Assembly: GCF_009857915.1 (NCBI RefSeq)
Contig: NZ_WWCM01000002.1
Span: 186,001-250,000 of the forward strand
Direction of reading: 5' to 3'
DNA: 64,000 nt
From: Duganella qianjiadongensis
GTDB lineage: Bacteria; Pseudomonadota; Gammaproteobacteria; Burkholderiales; Burkholderiaceae_D
In this document: piece after piece, positions 36,523 through 45,900 of the stretch
Position numbering within the stretch: the stretch's first letter is position 1
Layout of the letters: each line of letters opens with the position of its first letter
The notes under the pieces: model-generated
The model's input: only the letters and a program-made list of their open reading frames with translations
Databases searched by the model: none
Told to the model about the DNA's origin: nothing
Program-made: the position numbers and the translations under genes

Positions 36523-37749
36523 ATGATGGAATTGACTGGCAAGAAAATCGTACTCGGCCTGACCGGCGGCGTGGCCTGCTACAAGGCTGCGGAGCTGTGC
36601 CGCGCCCTCACCAAGGCCGGTGCCTCGGTACAGGTGGTGATGACCGATGCAGCAACCCACTTCATCACGGCAGTCACCATGCAGGCCCTGTCGGGCCAGC
36701 CCGTGTACTCCAGCCAGTGGGACCCGCGCGTCAACAACAACATGGCGCATATCGATGTCACCCGCAACGCCGACGCCATTCTGATCGCCCCGTGTTCGGC
36801 CGATTTCATCGTCAAACTGGCCCACGGCGTGTGCGACGATCTGCTGTCGACCATGTGTCTGGCGCGGCCGCAGCACGTACCGCTGCTGGTGGCACCGGCC
36901 ATGAACGTGGAAATGTGGAGCAATCCGGCTACCCAGCGCAATGTGGCGCAACTGCGCGAAGACGGCATCGTCTTCTTCGGCCCCGATTCGGGTGCCCAGG
37001 CCTGCGGCGAAGTAGGCATGGGCCGCATGCTGGAGCCGGACCATCTGCTGGAAGAACTGATCGCTTCCTTCCAGCCGAAAGTGCTGGCAGGCAAACGCAT
37101 CCTGATTACCGCCGGCCCTACCTTCGAGCCTATCGATCCGGTGCGCGGCATTACCAATCTGTCGTCCGGCAAAATGGGCTATGCCGTAGCCCGCGCGGCA
37201 CGCGAAGCCGGCGCCGAAGTGGTGCTGGTCTCCGGCCCGACGGCGCTGCCCGCGCCGTTCGGCGTCACCCGCATCAACGTCCAGAGCGCGCTGCAGATGC
37301 ACGACGCGGTACTGGCCAATGTCGATCACCAGCATATCTTCATCGCGGTGGCAGCCGTAGCCGACTGGCGCGTGTCCAACTCCAGCGAGCAGAAGCTCAA
37401 AAAGAATCCCGACGGTTCCGTGCCGGACCTGAAGTTCGAGCAGAACCCCGACATTCTGGCGACCGTGGCAGCCCGCACCTCGCTGGCCGGCTATCCTTAC
37501 TGCGTGGGCTTTGCAGCCGAATCGGAAAACCTCGTGCAGTTCGGCGCCGACAAGCGCGAAAAGAAAGGCATCCCTCTGCTAGTGGGGAATATTGGCCATC
37601 ACACCTTCGGGCAGGACGACAACACCATCATCCTGTTCGACGAGAACGGCCATACCATCCTGCCGCGCGCCGACAAACTGACGCTGGCCCGCCAGCTGAT
37701 CTCGGAAATCTCCAAACGTATCACCCAGCATTCACTGTTCGCTCATTAA
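36523..37749 (+). CDS. coaBC: Bifunctional phosphopantothenoylcysteine decarboxylase / synthetase CoaBC
   Basis: A 408-residue coenzyme A enzyme. The N-terminal flavin-dependent CoaC domain has GGVACYKAAEL, catalytic His76 (NMAHIDVT), PAMNVEMW and the ACGEVGMGRM cysteine loop. The C-terminal CoaB domain (about 190-405) has ITAGPTFEPIDPVRGITN and SSGKMGYAVA for CTP-dependent ligation of cysteine to phosphopantothenate, followed by LKKNPDGSVPDLKF. It is directly abutted by dut, an order conserved widely in proteobacteria. Confidence 0.95.
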   Translation: MMELTGKKIVLGLTGGVACYKAAELCRALTKAGASVQVVMTDAATHFITAVTMQALSGQPVYSSQWDPRVNNNMAHIDVTRNADAILIAPCSADFIVKLAHGVCDDLLSTMCLARPQHVPLLVAPAMNVEMWSNPATQRNVAQLREDGIVFFGPDSGAQACGEVGMGRMLEPDHLLEELIASFQPKVLAGKRILITAGPTFEPIDPVRGITNLSSGKMGYAVARAAREAGAEVVLVSGPTALPAPFGVTRINVQSALQMHDAVLANVDHQHIFIAVAAVADWRVSNSSEQKLKKNPDGSVPDLKFEQNPDILATVAARTSLAGYPYCVGFAAESENLVQFGADKREKKGIPLLVGNIGHHTFGQDDNTIILFDENGHTILPRADKLTLARQLISEISKRITQHSLFAH

Positions 37750-38199
37750 ATGAAAAAAATCGCCGTTAAAATTATCGACCCGCGCATGAAAGACAATCTG
37801 CCGGCCTACGCAACACCGGGTTCGGCCGGCCTCGATCTGCGCGCCTGCATCGATGCACCAATGGTGATAGAACCAGGTCAGACGGTACTGATACCAACCG
37901 GACTGGCGATCCATCTGGCCGATCCCGGCTACGCTGCCGTGATCCTGCCGCGCAGCGGCATGGGCCACAAAAACGGCATCGTGCTGGGTAATCTGGTAGG
38001 CTTGATCGACTCGGATTATCAGGGACAGCTGATGGTGTCGACCTGGAACCGCGGCCAGAACGCCTTTACGCTGAACCCGATGGAACGGCTGGCGCAACTG
38101 GTCATCGTACCGGTGCTGCAGGTAGGTTTTGAAGTGGTAGAAGAATTCGGCGCCAGCGAACGTGGCGAAGGCGGTTTTGGCAGTACCGGCAAACACTAA
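37750..38199 (+). CDS. dut: dUTP diphosphatase
   Basis: A 149-residue trimeric dUTPase. The five family motifs are visible: [43 protein letters not shown] and the C-terminal [10 protein letters not shown] arm. It removes dUTP and supplies dUMP for thymidylate synthesis. The ATG follows the coaBC stop without a gap. Confidence 0.95.
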   Translation: MKKIAVKIIDPRMKDNLPAYATPGSAGLDLRACIDAPMVIEPGQTVLIPTGLAIHLADPGYAAVILPRSGMGHKNGIVLGNLVGLIDSDYQGQLMVSTWNRGQNAFTLNPMERLAQLVIVPVLQVGFEVVEEFGASERGEGGFGSTGKH

Positions 38200-38210
38200 A
38201 GGAGAGCCGC

Positions 38211-39311
38211 ATGGGGCAGCACACAGCATGGTTACCAGGCCGTAGCAGCTACACGCTGCTGGCGCTCGCCGCCCTGCTGTCCGGCTGCTCTTTGCTGCCC
38301 TCGCGGCCTGCACCGCAGCCAGCCGAACCGGCGGTGACCCAGTCCATGCAGGAAGAGCCGCCAGAGCTGACGGCGCGCACCGCTGCCGCCCGCACCGCCC
38401 TGACCCAGATGGTCAATCTGCAGGAGCAGCTATACCGCATCGCTGCCCCTATCTTGATCAACAATGCTGACCTGTGCCGCAATCATGCGCGCAATCTGCT
38501 CGGTTTCACTGCCAAGAACCGCTATTCCTATTCCGGTGAATTTGTCGATGCGGCCCAGAACGTGCTCGGTTACGGCGACCAGCTGGAAGTGGCCAGCGTA
38601 CTGGCCGGCAGCGGCGCGGCACGTGCAGGCCTGCGCAAGGGCGACCGTCTGATGGCAGTGGAAGGCAAGAGCCTGCCCGCAGGCCAGAACGCAGAAACCC
38701 AGGCTGCAGCCATCCTCGCGCCGCTAGTCGGCAGCAACCAGTCGCTCAATCTGATCATCGCGCGCGATAGCCGCAACCAGAATCTGGCGGTGCCCGTCAC
38801 GCGCGCCTGTGCCTTCCGCATCGATATCGGCAACGCCGACAACATCAACGCCTATTCGGACGATCAGCGGGTAATGCTCACGCGCGGCATGGTCAACTTT
38901 GCCCAGAGCGACGAGGCCATCGCCTATGTGCTGGCCACGGAAATCGCCCACAATGTGCTGGGCCACGCCGCCGTCACCCGTTCGGCTTACACGGTGGGCA
39001 GCATCATCGACAATCTGGTGGCTGTGCGGCCCGATACCAGCCAGCTGATCGGCACGGCCGGAGTCAAAGCCATGCCACAGGAACTCGATGCGGCAGCCGA
39101 CTATCTGGCCCTGTATATGGTGGCGCGGGCCGGCTACAACCTCGATCGCGCCCACGCCTTCTGGCAGCGGCTGGCCACCCAGTATCCGCCCACGGTACTC
39201 AATAGCTACACGGCGCACCATCCTTCCACCGCCTACCGGCTCAATGTGATCGACAAGACGGTGGTGGAAATCAAGGCCAAACAGGCCAGCCGCCGGCCCT
39301 TACTTCCCTAG
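38211..39311 (+). CDS. M48-like lipoprotein with PDZ-like region and altered zinc motif
   Basis: A 366-residue predicted lipoprotein with signal peptide and lipobox LLSGC (Cys26). A Pro/Glu linker, a PDZ-like stretch (about 115-190, with GSGAARAGLRKGDRLMAVEG) and an M48-type peptidase-like region (about 215-330) follow. The HExxH zinc motif is replaced by TEIAH (243-247): the second His (247) and Glu244 remain but the first His is Thr. The later ELDAAADYLALYMVARAGY block keeps the family's AD-containing ligand region. It may be catalytically dead or metal-altered. AAGGAG precedes the start, 11 bases after dut, so it probably shares that transcript. Confidence 0.8.
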   Translation: MGQHTAWLPGRSSYTLLALAALLSGCSLLPSRPAPQPAEPAVTQSMQEEPPELTARTAAARTALTQMVNLQEQLYRIAAPILINNADLCRNHARNLLGFTAKNRYSYSGEFVDAAQNVLGYGDQLEVASVLAGSGAARAGLRKGDRLMAVEGKSLPAGQNAETQAAAILAPLVGSNQSLNLIIARDSRNQNLAVPVTRACAFRIDIGNADNINAYSDDQRVMLTRGMVNFAQSDEAIAYVLATEIAHNVLGHAAVTRSAYTVGSIIDNLVAVRPDTSQLIGTAGVKAMPQELDAAADYLALYMVARAGYNLDRAHAFWQRLATQYPPTVLNSYTAHHPSTAYRLNVIDKTVVEIKAKQASRRPLLP

Positions 39312-39329
39312 TCCCACGGATACTCGCAC

Positions 39330-39725
39330 ATGAAGCCACATGCCCTTGCCGTTTTCCTGTTGAGTCTCTGCTGCGCCAGCGCGTATGCCTCGGACTGGAA
39401 CAAACTGGGCACGGGCGATGGCGCCGTGGTGTATCTGGACAAGGCCAGCATCATCAAGGGTGACAAGTCGCACAAGGTCTGGACCATGCGCAGCTACAGC
39501 AAGGCGCGCACGACGCCGGAAGGCAAAAGCTACCGCTCGGTGAAAGCCCTGCATACCTATAACTGCGAGCAGCGCACCACCATCCTGCTGGCGCAAGTGT
39601 ACTACCCCGATGCCATGGGCAAAGGCGAAGCCGTGGGCAATTACAAATACGAGCGCTTCGAAGCGGAAGATATTATTCCCGACAGTCCCTTCGACCACGC
39701 GCTGGGCGCCGTGTGCGAGCCCTAG
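39330..39725 (+). CDS. Surface-adhesin protein E-like secreted protein
   Basis: A 131-residue exported protein with a signal peptide (about 1-20, ending AYA). The mature part starts SDWNKLGTGDGAVVYLDKASI and has two cysteines (YNCEQRTT and the C-terminal VCEP) that probably form a disulfide. The pattern matches the small protein E-like family common in Betaproteobacteria. The family name comes from Haemophilus protein E; an adhesive role here is not shown. It lies 18 bases after the lipoprotein gene. Confidence 0.72.
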   Translation: MKPHALAVFLLSLCCASAYASDWNKLGTGDGAVVYLDKASIIKGDKSHKVWTMRSYSKARTTPEGKSYRSVKALHTYNCEQRTTILLAQVYYPDAMGKGEAVGNYKYERFEAEDIIPDSPFDHALGAVCEP

Positions 39726-39737
39726 ACGGTTTTTTCC

Positions 39738-39869
39738 CTAGTTAGGGAAATTCGGGAAGAAGTTACTCATCACCCAGGTCAGCACGCCCAGCGACAGCAC
39801 GGTGGCTATCAGCACCAGCAGCAAGCGGCCGAATTTCGGTTTTCCCTCGTTTTCATCGTGCGTCGTCAT
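39738..39869 (-). CDS. Possible 43-residue single-span membrane protein
   Basis: A short frame of 43 residues, MTTHDENEGKPKFGRLL at the start, then a strong hydrophobic helix (about 15-35) and an Asn/Pro/Phe tail. AGGG stands seven bases before the ATG. It lies in the gap between the adhesin-like gene and xdhC on the opposite strand. The charged-head/one-helix layout is typical of real small membrane proteins. I do not recognise the family. Confidence 0.5.
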   Translation of the reverse strand: MTTHDENEGKPKFGRLLLVLIATVLSLGVLTWVMSNFFPNFPN

Positions 39870-39912
39870 GGCTAACCCTGCAAGCTTTAGAGAGCCGTAG
39901 TATATTCCATCC

Positions 39913-40935
39913 ATGGACAGCATCGACCTCGAAGTTCTCAAAACCAGCGCCGGCTGGATCGCCGCAGGGCAGCGCTGCGAGCTGGTCACGGTCATCAAGA
40001 CCTGGGGCTCCAGCCCGCGTCCGGTGGGCGCCACGCTGGCCATCTGCGCCGATGGCACGGTGGTCGGTTCCGTTTCGGGCGGCTGCATCGAGGACGACCT
40101 GATAGACCGCGTCCGGCGCGAAGGCATAGCGCAGACCACGCCGCGCCTGGTCAGCTACGGCATTACCGCCGACGAGGCGCACCGTTTCGGCCTGCCCTGC
40201 GGCGGTACCATAGAACTGGCCATCGAACCCTTATCCGGACGTAGCCGCATAGACGAACTGCTGCAAAGGCTGGAACAGCACCAGCTGGTGCAGCGCCGGC
40301 TCGATCTGCACACGGGCGCGGTGCAACTCTCGCCGGCCGCAGCGGGCACCCAGCTGCAGGTGAGCGAGCAGGCGCTAGTGACTGTGCACGGCCCGCGCTG
40401 GCGCCTGCTGATCATCGGTGCCGGCCAGCTATCGCGCTTCCTCGCCCAGATCGCCAGCGCCATGGATTACCACGTCATCGTCTGCGACCCGCGCGAAGAG
40501 TACCGCGCCAGCTGGCAGCTCGATGATGTGCCACTGCTGCACGACATGCCGGACGATGTGGTGCTAGCGCTGAAGCTCGACCACCGCAGTGCCGTGGTGG
40601 CACTGACGCACGATCCCAAACTCGATGATCTGGCACTGATGGAAGCGCTGCGCTCCGATGCCTTCTATGTGGGCGCCATCGGCTCGCGCCAGAACAATGC
40701 CAGGCGGCGCGAACGGCTGCTGCAGTTCGACCTCACTGCCGAACAGATCGCCCGCCTGCATGGCCCCATTGGTCTATACATCGGCAGCAAGACGCCGGCC
40801 GAAATCGCCATCTCGATACTGGCCGAAATGACTGCCATGAAGAACGCCGTGCCGGCCAGCCTGCTGGTGCCCCATGCCGCCACACCGGCCGCGCCGGGCA
40901 GCAGTGCCTGCGCCATCGAACTGGGCGCGGCGTGA
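39913..40935 (+). CDS. XdhC/CoxI family molybdoenzyme maturation protein
   Basis: A 340-residue XdhC-family protein. The N-terminal XdhC_CoxI domain has WGSSPRPVGATLAI and VSGGCIEDDLI with the conserved Cys; the C-terminal Rossmann-like domain has LLIIGAGQLSRFLAQIA and YVGAIGSRQN. XdhC binds molybdenum cofactor, promotes its sulfuration and delivers it to xanthine dehydrogenase-type enzymes. No xdhAB or cox genes are in the window, so the client is elsewhere. The ribosome site is weak. Confidence 0.88.
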   Translation: MDSIDLEVLKTSAGWIAAGQRCELVTVIKTWGSSPRPVGATLAICADGTVVGSVSGGCIEDDLIDRVRREGIAQTTPRLVSYGITADEAHRFGLPCGGTIELAIEPLSGRSRIDELLQRLEQHQLVQRRLDLHTGAVQLSPAAAGTQLQVSEQALVTVHGPRWRLLIIGAGQLSRFLAQIASAMDYHVIVCDPREEYRASWQLDDVPLLHDMPDDVVLALKLDHRSAVVALTHDPKLDDLALMEALRSDAFYVGAIGSRQNNARRRERLLQFDLTAEQIARLHGPIGLYIGSKTPAEIAISILAEMTAMKNAVPASLLVPHAATPAAPGSSACAIELGAA

Positions 40936-41035
40936 AGCCGTTCGCGCCATCACACCGGATTCAAAAGCAAGAACCGGCTAGCGTGCGCCGCCAGACAGCG
41001 CGACAATCGCCTAAACCACCAACCACGGAAACCGC

Positions 41036-41926
41036 ATGAGCACCACCAACCTGCTACGCCTGATACTGCTTGCCGCCATCTGGGGCGGCTCCTTCCTGTT
41101 CATGCGCATCGCCGCGCCGGTGCTGGGCGCCGCCGTGCTGATCGAATACCGCGTGCTGTTTGCTTCGCTGTTCCTCGCCGTGATCGCGCTGATTCTGAAA
41201 AAGCCATTGCATCTGCGCGAAAACTGGAAGCACTACCTGATACTGGGCCTGTTCAACTCCGCCCTGCCCTTTTTGCTGTTCGGCTTCGCCGCCCGTACCC
41301 TGTCGGCTTCGCTGCTGGCCGTGCTGAATGCCACGACGCCTCTGTGGGGCACGCTGATTGCCGCCGTCTGGACCCGCCACATGGTCAGCGCCAAAGTCAT
41401 GCTGGGTCTACTGATGGGCGCTTGCGGCGTCTCCCTGCTGGTGGGCTTCGACCATGTCAGCAGCAAGCCCGGTGCCGGCATCGCCATCGCCGCCGTGCTG
41501 GTGGCCGCTTTCAGCTACGGCGTGGCCAGCAACTACGCCAAGCAGGCCAAAGCAGTCGAGCCGTTCGCCAATGCACACGGCTCGATGTGGGCTTCGACCC
41601 TGCTGGTCGCTCCAGCGCTGCCCTTCTTCCCCGTACCCGGCGAGCCTACCGTCGGCATTATGGCGGCCGTGCTGGCTCTGGGCATCCTCTGTAGCGGCAT
41701 CGCCTATCTGCTGTACTTCCGCCTGATACAGGATATCGGCCCGTCCTCGGCGCTCACGGTGACCTTCCTCAGTCCCCTGTTCGGCATCCTCTGGGGCATC
41801 CTGTTCCTTGGCGAGCACGTAGGCTGGTACACCCTGGTCGGCGCCGCCATCGTCATTTCCGGCACGGCCCTGGTGACCGGCTTCCGTCCCAGTTTCAGCT
41901 TCCTGAAAAAACAGTCGGCCGCATGA
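41036..41926 (+). CDS. EamA/DMT-family transporter
   Basis: A 296-residue membrane protein with about ten helices in two EamA repeats. ILLAAIWGGSFLFMRIA opens the first repeat and PSSALTVTFLSPLFGILWG lies in the second. The drug/metabolite transporter superfamily exports amino acids, metabolites or drugs; the substrate is unknown. Its stop overlaps the start of the next gene (ATGA). Confidence 0.88.
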   Translation: MSTTNLLRLILLAAIWGGSFLFMRIAAPVLGAAVLIEYRVLFASLFLAVIALILKKPLHLRENWKHYLILGLFNSALPFLLFGFAARTLSASLLAVLNATTPLWGTLIAAVWTRHMVSAKVMLGLLMGACGVSLLVGFDHVSSKPGAGIAIAAVLVAAFSYGVASNYAKQAKAVEPFANAHGSMWASTLLVAPALPFFPVPGEPTVGIMAAVLALGILCSGIAYLLYFRLIQDIGPSSALTVTFLSPLFGILWGILFLGEHVGWYTLVGAAIVISGTALVTGFRPSFSFLKKQSAA

Positions 41927-42828
41927 AACCGCGCAAGCTCACGCTGCCGCCCCACTACCGCCTGCAGGACGTGCTGGCGTTCCATCGCCGCGACAGCGAG
42001 AGCGTGGCCGAGCAGGTGGAGCAGCAGCGCTTGCGCAAAGGCCTGCTGTGCGAAGGCAGCGCAGCGGTACTGACCATAGACTTCGATGCAGCCCATGCAC
42101 CGACCACGGCACGCTACCAGCTGGATCTGGACGGCGCAGCCGGTGCCGCCACGCCTGCCATGCTGGAACAGGTGCTGCACAGCGTGCTGGGACTGCGCCT
42201 CGATCCGCAGCCGTTCTGCGACTTCGCTGCAGATGATCCCCTGTTTGGCCCGCTCACGCGCGCCCAGCCGGGCCTGCGCGTGGTGCAGTCGGCCACCCTG
42301 TTCGAAGCGCTGACCTGGGCCATCATCGGCCAGCAGATCAATCTCACCTTTGCCATCGCCTTGCGCCGCACGCTGATCCAGCAGGCCGGGCGCCAGCATA
42401 GCAGCGGCCTGTGGTGCTATCCCGATGCGCCTGCCGTGGCGACGCTCGAAGTGGAAGCCCTCACCAGCCGCAAATTTTCGCGCGCCAAGGCGGAAACCGT
42501 GCTGCGGCTGGCGCGGCTGGTGGCAGACGGCAGCCTGCAACTGGAACTCTCGGCCAGCAACAGCATCGAACAGGTCTCGCAAGCCCTGCTGGCCGTCAAA
42601 GGCATAGGCCCGTGGACCGTCAACTACGGCCTGCTGCGCGGCTATGGCTATGCCGACTGCTCGCTGCATGGCGACGTGGCCGTGCGTGCCGCCCTGCAGC
42701 ATCTGCTGGGCGAGGACAGCAAGCCCGATATGGCCCGTACCGAACAATTCCTCGCCCGCTACCGCCCCCACCGCACCATGGCTGCCGCCCACCTGTGGGC
42801 CAGCCTGCATCCGCGCAGCGCCGATTAG
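41923..42828 (+). CDS. DNA-3-methyladenine glycosylase II (AlkA type)
   Basis: A 301-residue HhH-GPD base-excision repair glycosylase. An AlkA-like N-terminal domain (1-110) precedes the helix-hairpin-helix LLAVKGIGPWTVNYGLL and the catalytic Asp251 (HGDVAVR). TWAIIGQQINL is the usual helix of this family. It removes alkylated bases such as 3-methyladenine. There is no adjacent ada or ogt gene. The ATG overlaps the EamA stop, making a two-gene unit. Confidence 0.88.
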   Translation: MKPRKLTLPPHYRLQDVLAFHRRDSESVAEQVEQQRLRKGLLCEGSAAVLTIDFDAAHAPTTARYQLDLDGAAGAATPAMLEQVLHSVLGLRLDPQPFCDFAADDPLFGPLTRAQPGLRVVQSATLFEALTWAIIGQQINLTFAIALRRTLIQQAGRQHSSGLWCYPDAPAVATLEVEALTSRKFSRAKAETVLRLARLVADGSLQLELSASNSIEQVSQALLAVKGIGPWTVNYGLLRGYGYADCSLHGDVAVRAALQHLLGEDSKPDMARTEQFLARYRPHRTMAAAHLWASLHPRSAD

Positions 42829-42871
42829 CGGCATTAGCTAAATAAATAGCAACAATAAAACACAACAATAT

Positions 42872-42900
42872 TTGACTGGCAATAATCGCATCGTTACACT
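42872..42900 (+). promoter_or_regulatory. Sigma-70 promoter of the DUF3857/Sel1 gene
   Basis: TTGACT (42872-42877) and TACACT (42895-42900) are separated by exactly 17 bp in an AT-rich stretch, 35 bases upstream of the ATG at 42935. The match explains why the TTG at 42872 is not a start codon. Confidence 0.7.
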
Positions 42901-42934
42901 CGATTGTTATAAAATAATCAACAGCCAGTCAACT

Positions 42935-45900
42935 ATGCGTCCAGTTTTTGTTCTGCTTGCAGCCGCCCCTGCCCTCGTCTTTGCCGCACCTGCCGCCAAA
43001 CTGCAGCCCGATGCCCCGGGCTTCAGCCGTAACCCCAGCCTGCCCCGCTGGATCGCCCCGCTGGCCGAAGTTCCAGCCACCGAGCGCACCACGCCTGTCG
43101 TAACGCGCCTGAGCGAGACGCAAACGCTGCTCGCGGCCACGCCCGCCACTCTGTACAACCGCGCCATACAGGTCAATGATTCGAGCGAACTAGGGAAAAT
43201 CGGCCAGAGCCTGATCAGCTACTTTTCCCAGTACCAGAAATTGACGCTGCATCGCGTGATGATTTTGCGCGGCAGCCAGCAGATCGACCACACGGCCAGC
43301 GTCAGCATCCGCCCCATGCAGCGCGAAACGGAAATCGAAAGCGGCATGCTCGGTGGCGCCACCACGCTGCAACTGCTGCTCAATGATGTGCGCATCGGCG
43401 ATACGCTCTGGCTCACCTACACCATCGAAGGCGAAAATCCCGTAATGGGAAAATTCTGGTCCGGCGACTATAGCTGGGACAGTCTCTACCCGGTCGAACG
43501 CCGCGCCATCACCGTGCTACATCCACGCAACCGCCCGCTGCAATGGCGCCAGCTAGGTGACTTCCATAGCGAAAAACTGACGCCGAAAATCGATACGCAA
43601 GGAGAGCTGGTGCGCATCCGCTTCGCAGGCCATGCCATCGAAGCCGTGGAGCCGGAACCGTCGATTCCGGCCAGCTACCTGCCAGTGCGCATGCTGCAGC
43701 TAAGCGAATATCAGGACTGGCAGGGCGTGGCCCGCTGGGCCGACAGCCTGTTCCCCAAACTGCCTGCCAGCCCCGCCCTGAAAGCGCTGGTCAGACAGTT
43801 CAGCCAGCAAAGCGATGCAGCCGGTCGCGCAGCCGCCGCACTGCACTGGGTGCAGAACGAGATCCGCTATTTCAGCGTATCCATCGGCGAAAACTCGCAC
43901 CGCCCGCAAGCGCCCGACGTGGTGCTGCAACGTCGCTATGGCGACTGCAAGGACAAGAGCTATCTGCTAGTAAGCCTGCTGCGCGAACTCGGCATACAGG
44001 CCCAGCCGCTGCTGGTCTCGGCCAGCACGCCCCAGTTCCCCGCCAAAGTGCTGCCATCCGCGAACTGGTTTAACCACGTCATCGTACAGATCAGCATAGA
44101 CGGCAAGGACTACTACGTCGATCCTACCCGCATCAATCAGCCCGAACCACTGGCAGCCCTGCCGATTGCCTTCCCCGGCGCGCAGGTACTGGCTGTCAAC
44201 GCAAGCACCACGCAGCTGAGCGCAATACCCGAGCGCAGCGAAACTCTGCCGACGTTCGAGCACAGGGAAGAGATCACCATCAAGGATTTTAATGGCGCAG
44301 CCACTCTGGTCAGCCGCGATATCTATCGCAGCACATATGCCGATGCCATGCGCAGCTACTTCAGCAAGCTCTCGGCCAACGAACAGAAAAAAGCCGTGCT
44401 GTCCAAGTACGAGAAGCTGTATCCGGGCGTAAGCCTGCAGGGCACACCGAACTACCAAGATCTGATGCAGGACAATCGCATAGAAATTACCAGCGAACTG
44501 CAGCTGCCCAAGGCCATCAGCCTGAAAGATCATGCCTACCACGTTGCCATGAGTAGCCAGATACTCGACGGTGCGCTCGACATCCCTGCCAAGCTGGTAC
44601 GCAACTTCCCGTTTGCGCCAGCGGGCGGTCTGTATAGCGGGCGCTATCGCCTGCAGATCCACTGGCCCGAGCAGGTGCGGCGCAACGACCAGCCCAGCCA
44701 GAAAATGATCGACAACCCGTATTTCCAGGCACGCGAAGAATTCGGCCTGCGCGGCGCCGACGTCGATTATCTGTTCGACTTTCACATCAAGCAGCGCGAA
44801 GTGCCAGCTGCCGCCTTGCCCCAGTTAGGCGAACAGGCACGCCTGCTCAACGAGTTTGTGGAAGGATCGCTGCGCGTACAGGAAAGCGCAGTTGAAAAAG
44901 AAGCCTCCCGCAAAGTCTCCATGCGCGATCTGGAAAGCCTGCGCGACAGCTATCAGATAATGGAAATCATCGAGCAGGTGCGCGATAAGAAGGACAGCGA
45001 GATCAGCGCGGAACAGGCCTGCACTTTGCTCTATCTTCAGCATGATTTGCATGAATTCATCGGACCCGATGCCATCCAGATGGGAAAACGCATGGAGCGC
45101 AAGCTCAATGCCGGCAGTGCCGCCGCACCGGCCGAATGCATGATCCGCCTATGGCTGGCGCGCGGCAACAGCGCCGAAGCGCTGGCCTCCGCACAGCGGC
45201 TGCAGGAGGCCGGCACTAGCGATCTGCTGCAACGGGAACTGGCATGGGCTGACTACTATGCCGGCAACACTGCTGCTGCACTAGAGCGCATGAGCCGCTA
45301 CCGTGCGGCGCGTGAACGCAGCAACGGCGGCATGATCCAGAGCGCCGATGCCGCCAGCCACATCGCACTGCTGCAGCGCGCCGGTCTGGCCTTGCCCAGC
45401 GATCTGGAACAGTTCGCCCGCGACATACCCGACGGCCCATGGCCACGGCCGATACTGGCCATGCAGCTTGGTCTGATCAGTCAGCAAGATCTGCTCAAGC
45501 AGGTTGACGCCATGCGGCGCGACCTGCAGGCGCTGGCTAGGGAAGAAGCGTGGTTCTATATCGGCCAGCGCCGTCTGGCTGATAAAGATCTGGCAGGCGC
45601 GCGTCTGGCCTTCAAATGGGTAAAAGGTCACGGCCTGCGCAACCAGCCATTGGCTCGACAGGCCCAGCGCGAACTGCAGCGCGATCTTAGCGAAGACAAG
45701 CTGGCAGCAGCTGGTCAGCAGGCAAAGCTGAACAAGGATTATCCCAGCGCCGTGGGCTACTGGCAGCGAGGTGCGGCAGGCGGCAGCGCGGCCAGCCAGT
45801 ACGCGCTGGCCATGGCCAAGCTGGGTGGCATCGGCACCCAGCGCTCGACCAGTGAAGCCGTGCAATTGCTGGAACAGGCCGCGGCGCAGGACTATCCGGA

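Noticed and set aside
42872..42934. TTG start extending the DUF3857 protein by 21 residues
   Set aside because: The TTG is part of a good -35 element and the extension would precede a perfect signal peptide starting at 42935.
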